From: Vibrio sp. YMD68
GTDB lineage: Bacteria; Pseudomonadota; Gammaproteobacteria; Enterobacterales; Vibrionaceae
Direction: 5' to 3'
Assembly (NCBI RefSeq): GCF_029958905.1
Contig: NZ_CP124613.1
Location: forward strand, 186,001 to 250,000
Length of the DNA stretch: 64,000 nt
In this document: piece by piece, positions 8,501-17,058 of the stretch
Numbering within the stretch: the first letter of the stretch is position 1
How the letters are laid out: every line of letters begins with the position of its first letter
Notes under the pieces: generated by a model
The model's input: only the letters and a program-made list of their open reading frames with translations
Databases searched by the model: none
Told to the model about the DNA's origin: nothing
Made by a program: the position numbers and the translations under genes

Positions 8501-9742
8501 ATGAAAACATCAATGTCTCGTGCTCTACCGAAAAATAAAATGCGCTCTGCTATTCCTCTTTTTACTCTATCTCTTTTAAGCGCTGCTGTGTTGAGCACGA
8601 CGTCTGCTCAAGCGAGTGGCTTTTTCATGCAAGAAGCGATCATTGCCAATACTGGTACCACGGGTGCGGGTGACGGTGTTTACACTCAATCGGCAGCCGC
8701 GATGTGGACAAACCCGGCCACCATGTCTCACATGGGTGAGAGCATGACAACCGTCAATACTCTACTGCTTGATCTTGAGATGAACTACGCTGATGCTGAT
8801 CAAGGGGAAAGCGGCAAAGCGCATACACTTATGCCTTCTGTCGGTGTCTTCCACGCACGTCAACTTAATGATGACGTGCACCTCGGCCTTGCTCTAGGCA
8901 CCGTTGGTGGTTCGAGTGTTGATTACGGCAGTGATTGGGCGGGCAGAAATTTAATGACAGATACGACCCTAACAGCCGTCCAATTTAACCCTTCTCTTAG
9001 CTTTCGAGTGACAGACCAAGTCTCTTGGGGCATCGGTGCGCAATTTAGTTGGGCCTCATTAGAAATGGGGATGGCGTCAGGAAATGTTCAACTAGAGAGT
9101 TCATCGGATTGGGCATACGGGTTCAATGTAGGTGTCATGTACAAGCAAAGCGAAAAGCTGGATCTTGGCTTTAGTTTCCGTTCAAAAGTAGAACACGATT
9201 TCTCAACCAATATCAGTGGCCCTGGCGATATTAACCCAGCCGTTGCTTCTGAGTTGGCTGTTCCTGCTATTATCGACGTCAGTGCAAGCTATGCCGCGAC
9301 CAATCAGCTAAATATCCTCGCTTCGATTCAGCTTCATCGTTGGAGTGAATGGGATCAGACAGTGTTTGATTTTGGCAAACTAAATAACAACCCAATCGGC
9401 TTAAACTCTATTAACCGTGATTGGGATGACGTGTGGAAATTTGCACTGGGTGCAGATTATCAGTTGAACTCAGACTGGCGCTTGAAAGCTGGCTTTTCAT
9501 ACGAAACCTCACCACAAGACGACCCTAGCAAACAATGGGTTGATCTGCCTGTTGGCGACCAATACCGCTACTCCGTGGGCGCAAGTACCACTTGGGATGA
9601 TTACACCTTTGATGTCTTCTATGAATACGCTGATCTAGGCTCTGTCGATATCGCAGAGCGTTCTATTGCAAATACACCAGTAGGAATCAATGGCACATTC
9701 GATGGCCGTATTCACTTCGTTGGTATGAGTGTAACTTTCTAA
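8501..9742 (+). CDS. FadL/OmpP1-family outer-membrane transport protein
   Basis: A 413-residue outer-membrane channel of the FadL type, which moves hydrophobic compounds such as long-chain fatty acids or aromatics inward. The signal peptide is long and ends at SAQA before SGFFMQEA. The N-terminal hatch region contains the family mark NPATMS, after a Gly-rich, Ala-rich stretch. The rest is a predicted 14-strand barrel ending in Phe. The ATG at 8501 is preferred over a GTG at 8438 because it gives a normal signal peptide and has AAGAG ten bases before it. The small outer-membrane protein gene follows after 26 bases and is probably co-transcribed. Confidence 0.9.
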   Translation: MKTSMSRALPKNKMRSAIPLFTLSLLSAAVLSTTSAQASGFFMQEAIIANTGTTGAGDGVYTQSAAAMWTNPATMSHMGESMTTVNTLLLDLEMNYADADQGESGKAHTLMPSVGVFHARQLNDDVHLGLALGTVGGSSVDYGSDWAGRNLMTDTTLTAVQFNPSLSFRVTDQVSWGIGAQFSWASLEMGMASGNVQLESSSDWAYGFNVGVMYKQSEKLDLGFSFRSKVEHDFSTNISGPGDINPAVASELAVPAIIDVSASYAATNQLNILASIQLHRWSEWDQTVFDFGKLNNNPIGLNSINRDWDDVWKFALGADYQLNSDWRLKAGFSYETSPQDDPSKQWVDLPVGDQYRYSVGASTTWDDYTFDVFYEYADLGSVDIAERSIANTPVGINGTFDGRIHFVGMSVTF

Positions 9743-9768
9743 ATCACCACGCTTAAAAAGAAGAAATA

Positions 9769-10455
9769 ATGAACAGACCTTTAACTTGTTTGATCTCTCT
9801 TAGCTTGTGCGTGTTTAGCGCACAAGCTGAAGAAGAAAAGCATCACGAAGATCCAACCAAAATTGTCACCAAAGCCGGTATTGCTTATGTGGATGGTGTG
9901 CAGTTTTCAGGCTCAATTGGGCTCGATGATGCACGCATGATCAATGCTCGTATCAACGCCGATGGTGATGAGTGGCGACTAGGGGGATCTTGGCTGTTGC
10001 CAATGGGGATTCTCAATTTTAACTTCAGCCGATCTGAGTACGATTACGATGGTTATAAAAATAACTACAGTATTGGCTCATTCATACCGCTGAGTTACTT
10101 TGATATAACCCCGCTAGGCTGGCAAATTTTCCCGATGGCAGGTTACAGCTATAACGATGGCGAGATCGCAGGAAAAGACGCTGAGAGCGACAACGACTAT
10201 GTGATGACTCGCTTTACCTCTCATGGCGGTTATTTGGGCATGTTTGCTCTAAAGCCGTTAGATGAAAAGTGGTCATTGATGACGTTTGGTGGCGGCTCTA
10301 TGGGTTCAGATAACTACTCTGGTTACTGGGCCGGTGCAGGTCTTAGTCATAAGCTCACCCAATCTCAATCGTTCAATTTCTTCGGAGTGTTGGCGGACGA
10401 TGACTTTGGTCAGAATAATAGAGTCGGTATTTCTTACACTTACGAGTTTAAGTAA
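9769..10455 (+). CDS. Small outer-membrane protein, downstream of the FadL-family gene
   Basis: A 228-residue protein with a signal peptide of about 20 residues (ending FSAQA before EEEKHHED). The mature chain is rich in Tyr, Gly and Asp with alternating beta-strand patterning and ends YTYEFK, consistent with a beta-barrel of about ten strands. I do not recognise a named family. It sits 26 bases after the FadL-family gene, and a strong terminator follows, so the two form a transcription unit. It resembles the 1718-2518 protein in size and style. A role with the FadL channel in uptake of the same hydrophobic compound is inference from position. Confidence 0.65.
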   Translation: MNRPLTCLISLSLCVFSAQAEEEKHHEDPTKIVTKAGIAYVDGVQFSGSIGLDDARMINARINADGDEWRLGGSWLLPMGILNFNFSRSEYDYDGYKNNYSIGSFIPLSYFDITPLGWQIFPMAGYSYNDGEIAGKDAESDNDYVMTRFTSHGGYLGMFALKPLDEKWSLMTFGGGSMGSDNYSGYWAGAGLSHKLTQSQSFNFFGVLADDDFGQNNRVGISYTYEFK

Positions 10456-10474
10456 CCTCGTTATCTCATGATTA

Positions 10475-10503
10475 AAAAGCGCAGGTCTCACTGCGCTTTT
10501 TTA
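10475..10503 (+). terminator. Rho-independent terminator after the FadL-family operon
   Basis: Arms AAAAGCGCAG (10475-10484) and CTGCGCTTTT (10491-10500) with a 6-base loop, followed by further Ts. It may also serve the convergent MFS gene. Confidence 0.9.
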
Positions 10504-10550
10504 ATATTTCGCTTTTTCTAGATTTCGCTTAATCTAAATCCAATCAGACA

Positions 10551-11750
10551 CTAATCTACGGCTAAATCCGGCTTGTCCGAGCGGCTTGCTTTTTGTCTTT
10601 TATCGACGACTTCAAACACCACCAATAAGACAGCCGCTACCACAGCGCCAATGAAACACAGATATAGAGCACTATGGTAGTTAAAGACCTCCGCGACCGC
10701 ACCCACCGCTACACTTGACACTAAGGTACTGACACTGAGCAAATTTGAGAATAACGTGGATGCGGTACCTAACCGATCTTTCATCATATCTTGCAGAGCG
10801 ACCATTCCTATCGTCGCGCAAATTCCAATGAAAAAGCCATTCAACACCTGCGCCGCTAACATGGTGAAAAAACTGGTTTGCGACAACATCACAAGGTAAA
10901 AAGCCGCGCCAGAGACCACCGCCATTAACATCACCTTAATGGTGCCCACTTTCTCAGCCATTTTACCCGCAGACAGCATAACGGGGATTTCACACGCAGC
11001 CGCCATGCCAAACAAAAGCCCCAACCAGCTCACATTGACTTTTAGCTCCTGCGAGAGATACAGCGGAATACTGGTGATGTACAGATTGTTCGCCGAGAAC
11101 GCGCACACAACAATCAAGCAATAGAGCATCACCATGCCACTCAATGGTTTATGATCGACTTTCTCGGCTCGCTCTTCTTTTGTCACGACATTACCCGGAA
11201 TGGTTTTCGCAATCACCAGTATCGCGACTGACACCGTTATCGCTGATACGGCAAACGTCGCACCAAAGCCAAACTGAGCCTTTAGCATAAAAGCCGCTGG
11301 CGGACCAAACACCCAGGCAATGGCCAATCCAGCCCGCATTTTGGCTAAAAAACTCGTACTATTAGCCACATGACGGTCACCGTATTCACGACCCAATGCA
11401 AACAACTGACCAAACGAAGCCCCGCTCACACTGCCAAACACCACCGCAACCGCAACCGCTAACCAGTAATCTCGAATCACAATAAAACTCGATACCAAAA
11501 TCAAATAGCTGGTGAGTGAAACCATCAGAATCGTTTTTCTATTCCAATGGCTATCAGAGCGTTTGGCAATAAAATGGGAGACAGAAACAGAACACACGAC
11601 CACCAACGTCATGTAGGCACTGAGCATCATAGGCGTTGCACCCAATTCCTCAACAATAAATAAGCTCGATAGAGGATAGAAAAATGCACCACATAGCCCA
11701 GTAACGAACGCGGTGAAAATGAACAACAATGCTATTTTATTATCTTGCAT
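10551..11750 (-). CDS. MFS sugar-efflux transporter of the Set family
   Basis: A 399-residue inner-membrane protein with about twelve transmembrane helices. It begins MQDNKIALLFIFTAFVTGL, and the layout resembles the E. coli SetA/SetB sugar-efflux pumps, including the FYPLSSLFIVEELG region after helix 1 and the FGQLFALGREYG segment in the central loop. It would export sugars or sugar analogues by proton antiport. The ATG at 11750 is chosen. An in-frame TTG at 11783 would add 11 unlikely residues. It is divergent from an AraC-family gene, which probably controls it. The substrate cannot be named from sequence. Confidence 0.85.
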   Translation of the reverse strand: MQDNKIALLFIFTAFVTGLCGAFFYPLSSLFIVEELGATPMMLSAYMTLVVVCSVSVSHFIAKRSDSHWNRKTILMVSLTSYLILVSSFIVIRDYWLAVAVAVVFGSVSGASFGQLFALGREYGDRHVANSTSFLAKMRAGLAIAWVFGPPAAFMLKAQFGFGATFAVSAITVSVAILVIAKTIPGNVVTKEERAEKVDHKPLSGMVMLYCLIVVCAFSANNLYITSIPLYLSQELKVNVSWLGLLFGMAAACEIPVMLSAGKMAEKVGTIKVMLMAVVSGAAFYLVMLSQTSFFTMLAAQVLNGFFIGICATIGMVALQDMMKDRLGTASTLFSNLLSVSTLVSSVAVGAVAEVFNYHSALYLCFIGAVVAAVLLVVFEVVDKRQKASRSDKPDLAVD

Positions 11751-11942
11751 AGTACAAAACCTAATCTTTAGAAAAAGCCCCAATCGGACTTTTTACGCTC
11801 GGTATAGTCTACTCAATGATGATGAATATGATTGATGTTATTCGAGCCACCTCTAATACTAATCATTCAATTTAGTTCCATTCTTTGACAGAATAAGCCT
11901 ATCGAACACATCTGACACCTAACAAGATAACCGGACATCGTG

Positions 11943-12827
11943 ATGAAGCCCTTTAAAGAACGCGTACTTAACACACCAAGCTTTGACTGGTTAGTAAGAG
12001 AGTTTCACTGTCTCGCTAAAAAGGATGAGATATCGTGTTCTTGGCACTATCACTCAGAGTACGAGTTGGTGCTATACCTTGATCCAGACAACGCGTTCCA
12101 AGGCCGTTTTTTTGCGGGAGATGCCACCGGTGATATACACCACAATACATTGCTTCTTTATGGGCCGGGTTTGCCACATATGTTGGCAGGAAAAAGCACC
12201 AAAGACGATTACCATCATCATACGATCATTGTCTGGCTCTCTCATCAGTGGTTAGAGCGCTTAATCGAGTTGCTGCCTGAAGCAAGAGACATAAAACGTC
12301 TACTGGATAATTCGGCTTATGGCCTTTCTTTTGACCGTACCACAACAAAAAAGGTCGCCGTGTTACTCGAAGGCGTCACCAAGTTGGATCGCCATTATCA
12401 AGCGCTAAAAGTCATTGAAATATTGATGGCATTGTCTGAAGACACCCACTCAGAAAAGCTATCAGCAACGCCGTATCGCATGAAACCCGTCTCGGAAGAT
12501 TCAGAGCTAAATCAGCGTATCGAACGAGCGTCTCGTTACATTGAAAACCATTACAGTCAGGGGATAAAAATATCCGACTTGTGCAAAAAACTCCACATGA
12601 GCGAAAGCTCTGCCTATCGGATGTTTGAAAAACACTATGGGATGAGTTTTTCTGAGCACCTAAAACAATATCGAATCGGAAAGTCATGCGAACTGCTCAT
12701 TAACACCCATTTTCCTATCGCTCTGGTCGCAGAAAAAACCGGTTTCAAAAACCTGTCTAATTTCAATCGTCAATTCAAAGAGTTAAAAGCCATGACGCCC
12801 TCAGAGTTTCGCCATCGATTCCACTGA
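11943..12827 (+). CDS. AraC-family transcriptional regulator with cupin sensor domain
   Basis: A 294-residue regulator. The N-terminal cupin domain (residues about 25-110) holds several His (WHYHSEYEL and GPGLPHML), the usual ligand-sensing fold. The C-terminal AraC domain (about 190-293) has two helix-turn-helix motifs, the second including ALVAEKTGFKNLSNFNRQFK and ending MTPSEFRHRFH. A GTG directly before the ATG is an equally possible start. It is divergent from the Set-family sugar-efflux gene with about 190 bases between starts, so regulation of that pump, probably in response to a sugar, is the likely role. Confidence 0.9.
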   Translation: MKPFKERVLNTPSFDWLVREFHCLAKKDEISCSWHYHSEYELVLYLDPDNAFQGRFFAGDATGDIHHNTLLLYGPGLPHMLAGKSTKDDYHHHTIIVWLSHQWLERLIELLPEARDIKRLLDNSAYGLSFDRTTTKKVAVLLEGVTKLDRHYQALKVIEILMALSEDTHSEKLSATPYRMKPVSEDSELNQRIERASRYIENHYSQGIKISDLCKKLHMSESSAYRMFEKHYGMSFSEHLKQYRIGKSCELLINTHFPIALVAEKTGFKNLSNFNRQFKELKAMTPSEFRHRFH

Positions 12828-12923
12828 TTGCGCTAATTTGAAGCAGGAGCTACACCAATAATTATCGAGATTGGTCACAGTTTGAACGCATGTGTCTTTT
12901 TATCAATCCGATTAAAGTTTACC

Positions 12924-12947
12924 TTATCTTCAAAATAATGAAGATAA
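12924..12947. promoter_or_regulatory. Perfect 9-bp inverted repeat before yhfZ, candidate operator
   Basis: TTATCTTCA (12924-12932) and TGAAGATAA (12939-12947) are exact inverted arms with a 6-base spacer. The right arm ends six bases before the yhfZ ATG, so it overlaps the ribosome-binding region. Binding here by YhfZ itself, a GntR-like regulator, is a natural inference. Confidence 0.6.
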
Positions 12948-12953
12948 ATCGAT

Positions 12954-13850
12954 ATGCCCATTAATTACATCAGCAAAGAAGGCTCGGCGATCATGAATAT
13001 CGCCCAATATCTTATGACCACGACAGAAGGAGATCGTCTAAGGACGATCGATTCACTCTCTGAAGAGTTTTCTGTGTCGGTCGGCTTTATTCAAAAAGCG
13101 CTCACAACGATAGAGCAACGTGGTGCCGTGATGCTTTCAAAACAAGGTCGCAATGGCACCTTTATCACTCAATTGGATTACAGGGAATTAGTTGGCTGTG
13201 CGGGTTTAAGCAATGTGGTGTGTGCTATGCCATTGCCTTATACCCGTCATTACGAAGGCCTGGCTAGTGGCTTAAAGGCACAAATTGGAGATCTACCGCT
13301 TTATTTTGCCCATATGCGAGGGGCGAGTGTTCGCGCTGAATGCCTAAGAAATGGGACATATGATGTAGCGATTATGTCGAAATTAGCAGCCAAAGAGCTG
13401 GCGAGTGGTTTGGTCACCGCCATAGATTTAGGTGAGCACTCCTATTCACACGAACATCGGCTTATTTTCAAAAAAGGCCGCTACGATAGCATTCGCCGTG
13501 TCGGTGTTGACCCAGATTCACCCGATCAAAAAATATTAACAAGCCAAGCCTTCGCCGATAAAGAGATTGAAATAGTCGAAATACATTATGGGGAGAGTTT
13601 AACTCACTTAACCAAGGGTGATATCGATGCTGTGGTCTGGTTACCAGAAGCGATTGAGATGGAAAAATATGACTTAGATGAACGTTCCCTGAGTCATGTG
13701 CCGGCTTGCCGAGATGCTTCAGAGGCCGTGATGTTAGTCAATGGCGCCTCATCACACCTTACTATTTTGTTAAGAAAGCTATTGAGAACCGATCAATTGC
13801 GTGAGCATCAAAATGCGGTTGTGGAAGGCACGATCGTCCCTAGTTACTAG
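12954..13850 (+). CDS. yhfZ: YhfZ-like regulator of the yhf operon
   Basis: A 298-residue protein with an N-terminal winged helix region (residues about 18-70: DRLRTIDSLSEEFSVSVGF, then ALTTIEQRGAVML). A periplasmic-binding-like C-terminal domain, the YhfZ_C type, follows. It resembles E. coli YhfZ in length and architecture, and its neighbours are the other yhf genes, which makes the call strong. The ATG at 12954 is used; a second ATG at 12993 (MNIAQYLMTTT) is possible. It opens the operon behind an inverted repeat that is a probable autoregulatory site. The effector is unknown. Confidence 0.85.
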   Translation: MPINYISKEGSAIMNIAQYLMTTTEGDRLRTIDSLSEEFSVSVGFIQKALTTIEQRGAVMLSKQGRNGTFITQLDYRELVGCAGLSNVVCAMPLPYTRHYEGLASGLKAQIGDLPLYFAHMRGASVRAECLRNGTYDVAIMSKLAAKELASGLVTAIDLGEHSYSHEHRLIFKKGRYDSIRRVGVDPDSPDQKILTSQAFADKEIEIVEIHYGESLTHLTKGDIDAVVWLPEAIEMEKYDLDERSLSHVPACRDASEAVMLVNGASSHLTILLRKLLRTDQLREHQNAVVEGTIVPSY

Positions 13851-13909
13851 CGAATATCGACCGCCAATGAAGACACACTCTAGAAATCAGCATGAAACTA
13901 GGAGCCAGC

Positions 13910-14287
13910 ATGGAACAACGATTCGCCCTTTTGTTACAAGCCAATGCCATCAGCCAAAGGGCACATAATGGTGGGCTACAAGCCTTAGCGTTGATCGACA
14001 AAGAGCTTGGTCTACCACACGATAATGAGCAATACCAAATGGCATTGACTCATCTGTCCCGCGCCGCTGATCGTATTTGGCAAGGTGACGCCATCAAAGA
14101 AGGTTTGGATTCTGAAGTACTTGACGAAATATATGAGGATTCTGACGTCGATGTCGTTCTGAGTTTACATCGCAAGGTTCTTCGTTCAATGGATTTAAGC
14201 ACGGTTCCAACAGCGGAAGAAAGCTTCATGATTGCCAATATCTACTCCTTGTACCAAGTCGGCAAAACATTACAAAATCAGGAATAA
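13910..14287 (+). CDS. yhfY: YhfY-like PRD-domain protein
   Basis: A 125-residue protein made up of one PTS-regulation-type (PRD) helical domain. The characteristic His is at residue 48 in HLSRAADRIWQGD, and a second conserved helix holds RKVLRSMDL. PRDs usually sense sugar-PTS phosphorylation, but this free-standing form is known only from yhf-type operons. The ATG at 13910 has an AGGAG five bases before it and is preferred to the ATG at 13892. The gene lies 59 bases after yhfZ and three bases before php, so it is in the operon. It is probably a regulatory partner of YhfZ, which is inference. Confidence 0.8.
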   Translation: MEQRFALLLQANAISQRAHNGGLQALALIDKELGLPHDNEQYQMALTHLSRAADRIWQGDAIKEGLDSEVLDEIYEDSDVDVVLSLHRKVLRSMDLSTVPTAEESFMIANIYSLYQVGKTLQNQE

Positions 14288-14289
14288 GA

Positions 14290-15168
14290 ATGATGATCGA
14301 CAGTACCGGTTACACCTATTGCCACGAGCATCTACACATCGATTTATCACCTCAAAAAGACGATATCGACTGCCGCCTAGACCAGTATCAACTGCTGTGC
14401 GATGAAATGGTGGCGTTGCAAACTCGCGGGGTACGTAACATCGTTGAAGTCACTAACGCTTTTATGGGTAGAAATCCTCATTTTATTGAAAATTTAATGG
14501 AGGACACGGGCATCAATGTACTGCTCTCTACCGGATTCTACATCGAAGGCTTTTTCCCTGATTCACTCTACACCATGAGTGTTCAACAAATTGCTCAAGG
14601 AATGATCAAAGAAATTGAAGTGGGGATCGACGATTCAAACCTCAAAGCAAGCGTCATTGGCGAAATTGGCAGCAGTGAAAATGGCTTTAGTGAAACCGAA
14701 CAAAACGTCTTTCGTGGTGCAGCCATCGCTCATTTAGAGACCGGACGGCCTATTTCGACTCATCAATCAATGAGTACGATGGGAAAAGCGCAAATTGAGT
14801 TACTCAAAAGCTGCTCGGTGCCAATGAACAAAGTCACCATTGGGCACTGTGATTTGCGAGACAACTTAGATGACATCCTGTGGATGCTCGATCAAGGGTG
14901 CTACATCCAGTTCGATACGATAGGAAAAAACAGCTATTACCCCGACGCCCATCGCGCCGAATCACTCCGCATTCTGTGCGAACGAGGCTACGCGGAACAA
15001 ATCATGCTATCGATGGATATCACAAGGCGATCGCATTTGAAAGGCAATGGTGGCCTGGGATTTAGCTACCTCATTGATGAATTTATTCCTCTGCTCAAAG
15101 AGCATGGGATCACCGATCACCAAATAAGCACCATGTTACAAACAAACCCTACACGCTTGTTTGGATAA
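14290..15168 (+). CDS. php: Php, phosphotriesterase-homology metal-dependent hydrolase
   Basis: A 292-residue amidohydrolase-superfamily TIM barrel. The full set of metal ligands is present at the positions known for E. coli PHP: His12 and His14 (CHEHLH), Glu125 (GEIGSSE), His158 (ISTHQS), His186 (TIGHCDL) and Asp243 (LSMDITRR). A Glu rather than a carbamylated Lys bridges the two metals. The E. coli homologue has no confirmed natural substrate, so the reaction (phosphoester, lactone or amide hydrolysis) is open. The ATG follows AGGAATAAGA, which overlaps the yhfY stop. It is part of the yhf operon. Confidence 0.9.
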   Translation: MMIDSTGYTYCHEHLHIDLSPQKDDIDCRLDQYQLLCDEMVALQTRGVRNIVEVTNAFMGRNPHFIENLMEDTGINVLLSTGFYIEGFFPDSLYTMSVQQIAQGMIKEIEVGIDDSNLKASVIGEIGSSENGFSETEQNVFRGAAIAHLETGRPISTHQSMSTMGKAQIELLKSCSVPMNKVTIGHCDLRDNLDDILWMLDQGCYIQFDTIGKNSYYPDAHRAESLRILCERGYAEQIMLSMDITRRSHLKGNGGLGFSYLIDEFIPLLKEHGITDHQISTMLQTNPTRLFG

Positions 15169-15215
15169 AGAGCACATACGCTCATAAAAAAACGACACAT
15201 GACAAAGGACGACAC

Positions 15216-15575
15216 ATGAAAAAAATTGCCATTGCTGGTTTGCAACGAGAGCAAATTCGAGATCAGATCGAAGCCTCCGCTCCGGGTGTATTTGAGTGCC
15301 ATATTCTGACGGATATGGACGCGGCTATGCGAGTAAAGTCTGGGGATATGGACTACTTCATTGGTTGCTGTAATACCGGCGCAGGCGGTGCACTTGCTAT
15401 GGCCATCGCCATCATCGGTTTTGGGCAGAGTTGCACCATCGCAAAACCAGCCATCAAAGCCAAAGAAGAGGAAGTAAAACAATTTATCGAAAAGGGCTAC
15501 GTGGCCTTTGGGCTTTCGGTTGAACACATAGAGCATGCCGTACCAATGCTCACTGGCTTACTTGCTGAACAGTAG
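15216..15575 (+). CDS. yhfU: YhfU-like DUF2620 protein
   Basis: A 119-residue small cytosolic protein of the DUF2620 family, as in the E. coli yhf cluster. It begins KKIAIAGLQREQI. It has a Gly- and Cys-containing loop (YFIGCCNTGAGGALAMA) that looks like a nucleotide- or phosphate-binding turn, and an alpha/beta pattern. Its biochemical role is unknown. A clear AAAGGA ribosome-binding site precedes the ATG. It lies 47 bases after php and nine bases before the yhfT-like transporter. The close pairing with the transporter suggests it may act with it, in the manner of a PTS-IIB-like subunit; this is only inference. Confidence 0.8.
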   Translation: MKKIAIAGLQREQIRDQIEASAPGVFECHILTDMDAAMRVKSGDMDYFIGCCNTGAGGALAMAIAIIGFGQSCTIAKPAIKAKEEEVKQFIEKGYVAFGLSVEHIEHAVPMLTGLLAEQ

Positions 15576-15584
15576 GAAAATAAT

Positions 15585-16886
15585 ATGGATATTATGCATA
15601 TAGGACTCGTTGCCACACTCTGCGCAATGACTGCTTTAATCGCTAACATGAGTGCGGCCGTGTTCCACGATGGGATTCGACCGATCTTACCTCAACTGGT
15701 TGAAGGCAATATGACAAGGCGCGATGCAGGTTCGGTCGCCTTTGGTCTCTCTATTGGCTTCGTCGCATCGGTGGGGATTTCATTCACCTTATCGACCGGA
15801 TTACTCAACCCTTGGTTGCTTTTCTTACCAACCGATATTCTCGGTGTCATGATCGGTAGCCGTTTCCTAGCCGCCGCTGCAGGTGGTCTGTGGGGTATAT
15901 TGGTTGTGACCTCATTAGCCGGTGTCAATGCCGTCTTGACGGGTTTACCCGTGGACGCGTTAGGTGCATTGGGCGAGTTGGGTACGCCGGTTATGTCGGC
16001 CTTTGCACTGTTCCCTTTACTGGCTATTTTCTATCAATTTGGTTGGAGAGCCGGTGCAATAGCTGCGGTCGTCATCTTAATGTCTCGCCTTATGATCATT
16101 AAGCATACGGGGATTTACCCAGAATCGATTCAGATCTTTGTTGGCATGCTGATGCTGATCTTGTTCGCTGTTCGCAAAGACCTCTCTGATCGAAAACAAG
16201 GCATTGCAGCGCCTGATATGTCTGGCCTTCATGGTTTGTTTGATGAACGCACCAAGCGAATTGTCAAAAACTTACCCTTCCTAGCGGTGACTGGTGCTCT
16301 CATTGCTGCGGTCTCTAACGTCGGTATTTTTGCAGGCTCAGAAGTCTCTATTTATTCCCTCGCAGACGCGTACCAAATGACGGATCCTGAAGCAAAAGAG
16401 GCGGCAATGAAACAGGTGGCTCTGTCTGAATTTATGCGTGGCCTAGGTTTTATTCCTTTAATTGCAACCACGGCTTTAGCCACCGGTGTGTATGGCGTGG
16501 TTGGCATGACGTTTGTCTTTGTCGTCGGTTATTTATCACCCAACGTGCCCGTCGCTGCAGTACTTGGGGCGATTACAATTTGTGCTGAAGTTTATCTACT
16601 GCGCGGAATAGGCCGTTTCTTAGAGCAATTCCCGTCGATTCGAAATGCCTCAGACAACATCCGAAATTCGATGAATACCTTAATGGAATTTGCTTTATTA
16701 ATTGGTGGGGTATTAGCGGTAATGAAGATGGGAGCCACTACGGGTTTCACCATTTTCGCCATGCTGTTCTTCTTAAATGAAGTATTAGGAAGACCGGTAT
16801 TGAAGATTGCTGCCCCTGCTGTGGCCGCTATTCTCACTGGGGTTATTTTAAATGTTCTTCATGTACTGGGTTTATTTGCTCTGTAA
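15585..16886 (+). CDS. yhfT: YhfT-like integral membrane transporter
   Basis: A 433-residue protein with about eleven to twelve hydrophobic segments over its whole length. Conserved-looking polar loops include VFHDGIRPILPQLVEGNM near residues 25-42 and the soluble loop about 205-225. It matches the E. coli YhfT family in length and neighbourhood. It is presumably the importer for the unknown yhf substrate. The YhfU-like protein is encoded nine bases upstream with a GTAGGAAA ribosome-binding site between. A 172-base gap then separates it from the yhfX-like gene. No substrate can be named. Confidence 0.82.
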   Translation: MDIMHIGLVATLCAMTALIANMSAAVFHDGIRPILPQLVEGNMTRRDAGSVAFGLSIGFVASVGISFTLSTGLLNPWLLFLPTDILGVMIGSRFLAAAAGGLWGILVVTSLAGVNAVLTGLPVDALGALGELGTPVMSAFALFPLLAIFYQFGWRAGAIAAVVILMSRLMIIKHTGIYPESIQIFVGMLMLILFAVRKDLSDRKQGIAAPDMSGLHGLFDERTKRIVKNLPFLAVTGALIAAVSNVGIFAGSEVSIYSLADAYQMTDPEAKEAAMKQVALSEFMRGLGFIPLIATTALATGVYGVVGMTFVFVVGYLSPNVPVAAVLGAITICAEVYLLRGIGRFLEQFPSIRNASDNIRNSMNTLMEFALLIGGVLAVMKMGATTGFTIFAMLFFLNEVLGRPVLKIAAPAVAAILTGVILNVLHVLGLFAL

Positions 16887-17058
16887 TCATGTAGAGCTAG
16901 GTAACTCACTTCCGTAACTCACTGTAAAATTTAACAAATAAATAGGCAGGCTGATCTTCAGCTTTATATAACACACCCACTTGTATTTGAAATTCATTAT
17001 TAAGCGAGTGCATCAGAAATGATGTTCGGGATCAGCTCATGCCTAAAAAGGGGAGAAC

